Assembly (NCBI GenBank): GCA_002733705.1 | Contig: NVWP01000044.1 | Location: forward strand, 1 to 38,734 | Reading direction: 5' to 3' | DNA length: 38,734 bases | Source: Henriciella sp. | GTDB taxonomy: Bacteria > Pseudomonadota > Alphaproteobacteria > Caulobacterales > Hyphomonadaceae | Part shown: positions 31,204-38,734 of the stretch, one piece after another | Layout of the letters: every line of letters begins with the position of its first letter | How positions within the stretch are numbered: position 1 is the stretch's first letter | Made by a program: the position numbers and the translations under genes | The notes under the pieces: generated by a model | Databases searched by the model: none | What the model saw: the letters and a program-made list of their open reading frames with translations, nothing else | Told to the model about the DNA's origin: nothing

Positions 31204-31593
31204 CTAGTCCTCATCCAGAAGCCGGTGCATTTCTTCGTCAGACCACCCGAAATGATGGCCGAGTTCGTGGATCACGACATGCTCGATCAGTTGGTCCAGC
31301 GTCACGTCCGGGCGCGTCTGAAGCTCTGCCAGAAGCGGCTTTCGATAGAGGAAGATGCGCGGGCTTTCCGGGCTCGGGAAGGAAATGCTGTCATGGATGA
31401 GCGGAATGCCCTGATAGAGCCCCGTCAGCTGCCACGCATCCTGGATGCCGAGCTCCGCCAGAACTTCAGGCTCGGCAAAATCGCGGACATGGATCGCGAT
31501 CCGCCCGGCCGCCTTGCGGAAGGCCTCAGGCAGACGCTGCCAGGCCGCTTCGGTCATGTCCTGAAACGTGTCGAGATCGGGTTGTGTCAGCAT
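31204..31593 (-). CDS. Minimal zincin-like metallopeptidase
   Basis: A 129-residue protein of the metallopeptidase family PF06262 (DUF1025). The zinc motif HVVIHELGHHFGWSDEEMHRL lies at residues 105-125, with His109, Glu110 and His113, and Asp119 as likely third ligand. The rest is a compact alpha/beta fold, with IYLYRKP-like and LIHDSISF-like strands, without signal peptide. ATG at 31593 is used, with AAGGGG nine bases upstream; the open frame continues far upstream but without family similarity. It lies 73 bases after the endonuclease/phosphatase-family gene on the same strand. The substrate is unknown. Confidence 0.92.
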   Translation of the reverse strand: MLTQPDLDTFQDMTEAAWQRLPEAFRKAAGRIAIHVRDFAEPEVLAELGIQDAWQLTGLYQGIPLIHDSISFPSPESPRIFLYRKPLLAELQTRPDVTLDQLIEHVVIHELGHHFGWSDEEMHRLLDED

Positions 31594-31666
31594 CGCAATT
31601 AGCCCCTTACACGGCATGGCCAGTGGATATGGGGCTTCGCCTGGCGCTTTCAAAAGGCCGCCGGCC

Positions 31667-32671
31667 TCAGTCGCTGCCTTCTGTCTTGAGCGATGCGGTA
31701 AAGGTCGCTGAGCGGTGGTCGGAGCCGAAATGGCCGCCGACCTTGTGATCGCCACAAACAATGTCGCCCCTGCAGAAGGCAAGGTCTATCGGTATGGCGA
31801 GCGCCGGTGGCCAGCTGACGCTTGGAAGCTGATATTTCGGAGGAAAGCGGGCCGGCCAGGTCCCGGCGCGGGGGTCGCTGACCATCTGAAAGCCGAGATC
31901 CCTCTCCAGCGGCTCTGCAATCCGCCCCCAGGCGGCAGAATTCACATCGCCCAGCATGATGAGAGGCCCGTCGATCGTGCTCACCTTTCTGGCGAGGCCA
32001 GCAAGCTGTCTCAGCTGTGCATGCGGTGTGTCGAACGGCCAGGGCCGCGTGAAGTGGACGACAAGAACCGTCAGCTCGCCCTCCGGTAGACGAAGACGCG
32101 CCTCCAGCATGGAAGGTGTATTATCGGGCAATTGCGCGTCCACACTGATGATCTCGAAACGCGAATAGAGTTTCAGCCAGCCGGCATTCTGGCCATTTGG
32201 CAGCCGGCCGGAATTATAGGGCCAGCGCTCGTCCAGCGACTTGTTCGACACGCGCAAGATCTCATCGAAGGCCTCCACGAAGACCGCGATGTCCGCGCCG
32301 CTTGCGAGCGCGCCTTGAACCGCCCGGTCCGGATTGGGGTTCTTGGCCCAGATATTGTGCTGGTACACCTTGATCGCGCCGGGCGTTTGTTCACCTGCGG
32401 AATTTGGCCAGATCCCGTACCAGCCCAGCGCGGCGACGATGACGGCCACATTGGCGGCAGCGAGGTTCAGGAAACGCGTCTTGCTGAAAGGAAGCAGGAC
32501 AATGAGCAGAACCGCCCCTGCCATAAGGCCCCAGAGGGCCGGCAGCAGGAACTGGCCCGCCATATCGAACGTCCAGTGCAGGTCCGACAGCCAGGCGCTG
32601 AGCACAGGGACGAGACAGGCGGCGGCACCGGCCACCACCAGGCTAGACAGATGTGTGGCCAGAGCTTTCAT
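31667..32671 (-). CDS. Membrane-anchored endonuclease/exonuclease/phosphatase-family protein
   Basis: A 334-residue protein with three N-terminal membrane segments (about residues 5-90) followed by an EEP-type catalytic domain (about 98-330). EEP features are VYQHNIWAKNPNP with the conserved Asn, DIAVFVEAFDE (metal-binding Glu), LTVLVVHFTRP (the His), IMLGDVNSAAW (Asp/Asn) and the terminal GSDHRS. Relatives hydrolyse phosphodiester bonds in nucleic acids or lipids; the substrate here is not predictable. It begins 20 bases after mutB, so it may be co-transcribed with the mutase genes, although a functional link is not obvious. Confidence 0.9.
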   Translation of the reverse strand: MKALATHLSSLVVAGAAACLVPVLSAWLSDLHWTFDMAGQFLLPALWGLMAGAVLLIVLLPFSKTRFLNLAAANVAVIVAALGWYGIWPNSAGEQTPGAIKVYQHNIWAKNPNPDRAVQGALASGADIAVFVEAFDEILRVSNKSLDERWPYNSGRLPNGQNAGWLKLYSRFEIISVDAQLPDNTPSMLEARLRLPEGELTVLVVHFTRPWPFDTPHAQLRQLAGLARKVSTIDGPLIMLGDVNSAAWGRIAEPLERDLGFQMVSDPRAGTWPARFPPKYQLPSVSWPPALAIPIDLAFCRGDIVCGDHKVGGHFGSDHRSATFTASLKTEGSD

Positions 32672-32691
32672 CCCGTCTGTTCCGTCCAGCC

Positions 32692-34844
<2,153 letters not shown>

Positions 34845-34848
<4 letters not shown>

Positions 34849-36785
34849 TTCTCGACTCCCAGTTCGGCCTGCGCGATCTGCAGCATGTCTACCGCGTCGC
34901 AGCCCATGAAGATGTTGTTGTCGATGGCGGCCGCTTCGAACTTGCCAGCGAGGAAGACGCGCGCGGCGCCTGCGTCTTTCAGCGCCTTGGCGGCGGCCTC
35001 GGCCTCGTCCTCATAGCGTTTGTCGGCGCCGCAGATCGCGGCGATCTGGCAGCCGGACGCCTTGAAAGCATCGGCCAGCACCTCTGGCGTTTCGGGCATC
35101 TTGGCCGCTTCGACCGCCTCGACGCCGCCAGCGGCGAAGAGGTTGCGGGCAAAGTCGGCGCGGGCCGTGTGTTCGGCCAGCGGGCCGAGGGTGGCGATGA
35201 AGATGCCGGGGCGTTTGCCTGTCCTGTCGGCATGAGCATTGGCGCGGTCGCGCAAGGTCTCGAAGTCGCGGGCAAGACGGATCGGTGCCAGCGGGTCGGC
35301 TTCGGTGGTGCTGCCCGACTTGTCCGGCAGGTCTTTCAGGAAGCTGTGCAGCCCTTCGCTGGAGACCGATGCCGCCTTGCTCTCGAATTTGATCTCGGCC
35401 ACCGGCGCCTCATCGGCATCGAGCAGCGGGAACTCGCTGACGCCGGTCAGCGGACGCTTGCGTTTGGCGATGGCGGCAAAGCGGGCCTCGCGCACCTCGG
35501 CGATCCGCTTCTGGAGGTTGCCCTTGGCGAGGCTGGCGACAAGGCCGCCTTCGGCCTCGATCTCCTGGAAGACGGCCCAGGCGGCCTCTGCCAGTTCGTC
35601 GGCGAGCGTTTCCTCAAACCAGGCGCCGCCGGCCGGGTCTGCGATCTTGCCGAGGCCGGACTCCTCCATGGCGATGATCTGGGTGTTGCGGGCTGTGCGG
35701 CGGCCAAGTTCCTCTGGCACGCCGAGCGCTTCATTGAAGGCGCGAACCGTGACAATGTCGGCGCCGCCAACCGCGCTGGCAAAGCAGGCGGCGGTATTGC
35801 GCAGCATGTTCACCCATGGGTCATAGCGCGTCAGCATCCGCGCGGAGCTCACCGACTGGAGCAGCATTGGCTCAGCCTCGAGCTCCATCGCGTCCAGCAC
35901 ACGCGCCCAGAGACGGCGCGCGGCGCGCAGCTTGGCGATCTCGATCCCGTAATTGCCGCCTGCCGCAAGCGTGAAGACGGTCTGGGACGGATAGGCGCTG
36001 GCATCATAGCCCTGATCGGCGAGCCGGCGCATCGTGTCGACGGCATGGGCGATCAGCACGCCCAGCTCCTGCGCTTCGGAGCCGCCAGCCTCATGGACAG
36101 GGCGGGCATCGGCGCGCAGCGTGGTGGATTTGGGGTAACGCAGGCAGAGAAGGCGCGAGAGCTCGGCTGTGCGCACGAAGGCTGCATCGATACCGCCCTC
36201 GACCTCACCCTTGCGCATCAGGAGGCCGATCGGGTCGATATTGAAGGCGAATTTGAGCGTGCCGGCGCCGCCCTGCTGCTCGCCCCATAGCGCCAGAAGC
36301 CCGGCGAGCGAGGTGCCGGAGCCCATGCCGCAATGGTCGAGTGCGACGCTGGCAATGTCTGCGCGAACGCCATTGAGCGCTGTGGCCAGCGTATCGGCAT
36401 CGTGAATCGCAACGCCGGATTTGCCCGTGCAGTCTACACAAAGCTCGATAGACGAGACGCCGCGTTCGAGGTCTCGTAGGATCTCTTTATTGGTGACTTC
36501 GGGATCTGGATGACCAAAGCTCTGGCGGATGTCCCAGGGCAGGAAGGGGTCCGGCTCGGCGCTGGCGCCGCGCAGATAGGGGGCTTCGCCGGGCGCGCCG
36601 CGCGGGTCGGTCGCGCTTGGAAAGCTGCTTTCGCGATAAAGCGGCTCTATGGTGAGGCCATCATCTGTCTTGCGCTGAAGCCGCTCCACCCCGCCGCCTT
36701 TCAGCGCCTTGGAAACCGCTTCCAGCCAGTCAGCCTCATTCGCCTCGTCGAAGGCGCTGCTCAGTTTCAGAAACCCGTCTGCCAT
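34845..36785 (-). CDS. mutA: Methylmalonyl-CoA mutase, small (beta) subunit
   Basis: Non-catalytic partner of MutB. The 646-residue product shows the mutase fold, with [17 protein letters not shown] near residue 80, LARLFRYPKST-like and [39 protein letters not shown] (about 310-350) and an [20 protein letters not shown] segment (about 370-390). The C-terminal domain (about 510-646) resembles the cobalamin domain but lacks the DxHxxG motif, as expected for the small subunit. It lies upstream of mutB with a four-base overlap. The start ATG at 36785 is the first gene of the minus-strand cluster, so the promoter should lie in 36786-36960. Confidence 0.95.
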
Positions 36786-36899
36786 ATCTCAACCGTACTC
36801 GTTTTCGTGCTTGCCTGTATAGGGTTCGCGCCGGCTCGAAGGTCAAGAGTTTCCATCGCGGCATTCCTGCTGTGAGGGGCTCTGGACTATGTATTTTCC

Positions 36900-36958
36900 C
36901 TCATTTGACTCCTGCGCCGCAATCAGCGCAAATGAGAAGCAGTCGCAAAAAGGGAGTC
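36900..36958 (+). promoter_or_regulatory. Overlapping inverted repeats before the 85-residue gene
   Basis: CTCATTTG at 36900-36907 pairs exactly with CAAATGAG at 36929-36936. GACTCC at 36907-36912 pairs exactly with GGAGTC at 36953-36958. The second right arm overlaps the likely ribosome binding site (AGGGAG) of the gene starting at 36964. The two stems share base 36907, and one arm of the first lies in the loop of the second. They are alternatives or a pseudoknot in RNA, or operators in DNA. No known riboswitch class is recognised. Confidence 0.4.
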
Positions 36959-36963
36959 GGCTC

Positions 36964-37221
36964 ATGCAGTATCTCGAAAACAGACAGGGCGGGGCGGCAG
37001 GTGCCGCGCGCACACATCGCAGCCCCTGCGGCGCCTCGCCAAGGCCCGTGCCGGGCGCTGGTCAGGGGCGGCTTCTGGACTGGATCGACAGCCAGGCGAG
37101 GGTGACGCGAATCTGGCTAGACCAGCTGATCGCCGAGGGCGACCCGCATGACATGATCAGCCTGATCCACCGCCAGGCCGCCTGGCTGGACATGATGCGC
37201 TCGCGTCTGGTGGAAAACTAG
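36964..37221 (+). CDS. Unrecognised small protein (85 residues)
   Basis: No family was recognised. The N-terminal half (about residues 1-42) is rich in Gly, Ala, Arg and Pro and looks disordered. The C-terminal half (about 43-85) is strongly helical with RLLDWIDSQARVTRIWLDQLIAEGDPHDMISLIHRQAAWLDMMRSRLVEN, two amphipathic helices with regularly spaced Trp and Leu, suggesting a helical hairpin that binds another protein. ATG at 36964 is chosen because AGGGAG precedes it; an in-frame ATG at 36889 would run through the inverted repeats. A rho-independent terminator follows 20 bases after the stop, supporting a real, separately transcribed gene. Confidence 0.65.
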   Translation: MQYLENRQGGAAGAARTHRSPCGASPRPVPGAGQGRLLDWIDSQARVTRIWLDQLIAEGDPHDMISLIHRQAAWLDMMRSRLVEN

Positions 37222-37241
37222 AAAACACGCAGGCGGAAAGT

Positions 37242-37262
37242 CCGGGCGTTTCCCCGGTTTTT
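37242..37262 (+). terminator. Rho-independent terminator
   Basis: CCGGG (37242-37246) pairs with CCCGG (37253-37257) around a six-base loop, directly followed by five T residues (37258-37262). It lies 20 bases after the stop of the 85-residue gene and closes that transcription unit. Confidence 0.7.
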
Positions 37263-37275
37263 GACGGTGCATGGG

Positions 37276-37296
37276 CGGTACATGGACGGTGTACCG
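37276..37296. promoter_or_regulatory. Perfect 7-bp inverted repeat, possible operator
   Basis: CGGTACA (37276-37282) and TGTACCG (37290-37296) are exact reverse complements with a seven-base spacer. ACGGTG-like direct repeats lie around them (37264, 37287, 37297). The site lies between a terminator and the gene starting at 37428, whose product has a helix-turn-helix-like N-terminus. An operator for that protein is a plausible inference only. Confidence 0.4.
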
Positions 37297-37427
37297 GCGG
37301 TGTCCGGGCGGGCCTGGCAGAGTGCTTGGGGCAGGTATGGCCTGTTTCCCGCCCGGAAGCCCGCGTGTGGACGGTCTTTCAGGGAATTTCTTCCGCCCTC
37401 TGCCTCGCCCGGCGATAGTGGCCGGCG

Positions 37428-38051
37428 ATGACCCATGCCGTTCCCGATTTCTCGGCGCTGCCAGTCGGCCGTATGCTGACCATATTGAAGCTTGAGAGAG
37501 GGCTTCGTCATGGCGAGACCTATGAGGTGCTGGCCAAGCGGCTGCGTATCTCGCTCAGCGCGTCGAAAGTGTGGGCGCGCGAACTTGGCTTTCGCAAATG
37601 CGACCTTGAGCTTGAGACCGCGCAGACACGGGCCGCCCGGCAGGTGCGATGGGCTCTGGCCCTCTTAGACCTTGGCCGGCACGAGGAGGCAGGGGCCTGG
37701 GAAGCCGAAGCGCGCAAGCTGGAAGGGCTTCTCTCCCGGCTCAGGAAGCGGGCCGCGCTCGACAAGACGCGGCCCGACCCGATGGCCCCGGCGCTCGATC
37801 TTGTGGACCGCGTGCGCGCGTCACTGGGCGAAGACGCGGAGGCGAAGGATGCGTTCTGCGCGATTGCCGAGTATTATACCAGGCTGCGCGCGGCGGGCGC
37901 GACCTTGCTGGCAGACGGGCAGGTTGAATGGCTGAATGGCCAACAAGGCGAAGTGCCGGAAACGCCGGCCTGGCTGCCTTGCGACCCGTGGGCGGTGCTG
38001 GATGAAGCAGGCTGGGAGGTGGAGGTTGGCCGGGCGCTGGCGCTGCTTTGA
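37428..38051 (+). CDS. Unrecognised protein with helix-turn-helix-like N-terminus
   Basis: A 207-residue protein of no recognised family. Residues 15-55, with LKLERGLRHGETYEVLAKRLRISLSASKVWARELGFR, fit a helix-turn-helix of the kind seen in transposase-like, terminase small-subunit or regulator proteins. Residues 60-150 are helical, charged and possibly coiled coil (EEAGAWEAEARKLEGLLSRLRKRAALDK). The C-terminus has WLNGQQGEVPETPAWLPCDPW. It could be a DNA-binding regulator or an orphan small-terminase-like protein, but no terminase or transposase lies next to it. The start is uncertain, since no clear ribosome site precedes ATG 37428; ATG 37473 is an alternative. It is convergent with pdxJ. 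Confidence 0.65.
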   Translation: MTHAVPDFSALPVGRMLTILKLERGLRHGETYEVLAKRLRISLSASKVWARELGFRKCDLELETAQTRAARQVRWALALLDLGRHEEAGAWEAEARKLEGLLSRLRKRAALDKTRPDPMAPALDLVDRVRASLGEDAEAKDAFCAIAEYYTRLRAAGATLLADGQVEWLNGQQGEVPETPAWLPCDPWAVLDEAGWEVEVGRALALL

Positions 38052-38106
38052 TGGAGCGCCCAGCTGGTTCTCATGCTTCGACAGGCCGCGTTCCGGATAT
38101 GGTCGC

Positions 38107-38734
38107 CTATACCACCTGCCCACAGGCGCGGCGGAAGCGGCGGACGGTTTCGGCCATGCCATAGGTGAGGGCGTCGGAGGTGAGGTTGTGGCCGATGGAG
38201 ACCTCTGCGAGGTCCGGTATCCGCGCGATGAGGGGCGGAAGGTTGTCCACGGTGAGGTCATGGCCTGCATTCACTTCGAGGCCATGGCTGTGGGCGGCGT
38301 CTGCGGTGAGGCCGAGCTTTTCAAGCTCGCCTGCAGCCTTTGCCGGATCGTCGACGGCGCCGCCATAGGGGCCGGTATAGAGCTCGATCCGGTCGGTGCC
38401 GGTGCTGACGGCTGGCTCGACCTGGTCCGGGTCCGGATCGCAGAAAAGGGAGATGCGCGCGCCGGTCTGTTTCAGCCGGCTGACAATGGTCTGGAGTTTG
38501 TAGGCATGGGTCTTGAAGTCCCAGCCATGGTCCGAGGTTGCCTGTGAGGGATCGTCGGGGACCAGGGTGATCTGGTGCGGACGAATCTTTTCCACCAGCG
38601 TCATGAAGGCCTCATTCGGATAGCCTTCAATATTGAATTCGCGGTCCGGAAATTCCTGCATGATCAGATTCATCAGGTCCGGGACATCGGCGCGGGTAAT
38701 ATGGCGCTCATCGGGGCGGGGATGGACGGTAATG
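38107..38734 (-). CDS. pdxJ: Pyridoxine 5'-phosphate synthase PdxJ (5' end outside window)
   Basis: Last enzyme of the deoxyxylulose-5-phosphate-dependent vitamin B6 pathway, condensing 1-deoxy-D-xylulose 5-phosphate with 3-amino-2-oxopropyl phosphate. The visible 208 codons or so start mid-gene with [13 protein letters not shown] (edge of window). They continue with [74 protein letters not shown] and [16 protein letters not shown], all PdxJ hallmarks, including the catalytic Glu and His region. Full PdxJ is about 240-250 residues, so roughly 35-40 residues are missing at the start. It is tail to tail with the HTH-like gene, 55 bases apart. Confidence 0.96.
   Translation of the reverse strand, partial: ITVHPRPDERHITRADVPDLMNLIMQEFPDREFNIEGYPNEAFMTLVEKIRPHQITLVPDDPSQATSDHGWDFKTHAYKLQTIVSRLKQTGARISLFCDPDPDQVEPAVSTGTDRIELYTGPYGGAVDDPAKAAGELEKLGLTADAAHSHGLEVNAGHDLTVDNLPPLIARIPDLAEVSIGHNLTSDALTYGMAETVRRFRRACGQVV

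Noticed and set aside
31594-31782. Upstream extension of the metallopeptidase frame
   Set aside because: It would overlap the end of the neighbouring gene, has no family similarity and has a worse ribosome site than ATG 31593.

Overview
The window looks like the chromosome of a marine-type alphaproteobacterium with high G+C content. The likely group is Caulobacterales/Hyphomonadaceae-like, inferred only from gene content and protein style and not proven. The signs are an RcGTA-type gene transfer agent (GTA) cluster, FeuPQ/PhoPQ-like and DegP-linked two-component systems, a CcmEFH cytochrome c maturation set, an ECF sigma/anti-sigma pair, and a two-subunit methylmalonyl-CoA mutase. No tRNA, rRNA, CRISPR array, integrase, transposase or insertion sequence was seen.

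Region 1 (154-10779, + strand) is a tightly packed GTA structural cluster in the Rhodobacter capsulatus order: portal (g3), g3.5, prohead protease (g4), capsid (g5), connector (g6), tail terminator (g8), tail tube (g9), g10, a 51-residue g10.1, a short tape measure (g11), g12, g13, g14 and the large g15. Terminase would lie to the left of the window. Most genes overlap by 4 bases and all frames are open, so the cluster looks maintained. It is also trimmed: there is no g7 between g6 and g8, g11 has only 123 residues, and g13 lacks the segment that normally lies between its second and third conserved cysteines. A strong hairpin follows the capsid gene.

Region 2 (10820-17997, mostly +) holds a DnaJ/CbpA-type co-chaperone, then a PepSY-like periplasmic protein, an OmpR-type regulator and a PhoQ/FeuQ-like kinase. 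The kinase gene overlaps a CcmI-like TPR gene. A small NTF2-like gene on the opposite strand separates this from ccmE-ccmF-ccmH, and the expected ccmG is absent between ccmF and ccmH.

Region 3 (18082-28001, +) carries a fused alpha/beta-hydrolase/OsmC protein, a DegP-type protease, a second response regulator/kinase pair and glnE. Next comes a four-gene module: an EF-hand secreted protein, an ECF sigma factor, a membrane anti-sigma candidate and a CnrX/CpxP-like periplasmic sensor. The EF-hand gene starts behind an 8-bp inverted repeat that encloses its ribosome binding site.

Region 4 (27998-36785, - strand) contains a GFA/CENP-V-type zinc protein, an amidase, an orphan DUF4118/HisKA_2 kinase, a minimal zinc metallopeptidase, an endonuclease/exonuclease/phosphatase-family membrane protein, and mutB and mutA, the subunits of methylmalonyl-CoA mutase.

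Region 5 (36786-38734) has two unrecognised + strand genes, an 85-residue protein and a 207-residue protein with a helix-turn-helix-like N-terminus. They are surrounded by inverted repeats and a rho-independent terminator. Convergent to them is pdxJ, whose 5' end lies beyond the right edge. This small block and the EF-hand/sigma module are the least explained parts of the window.
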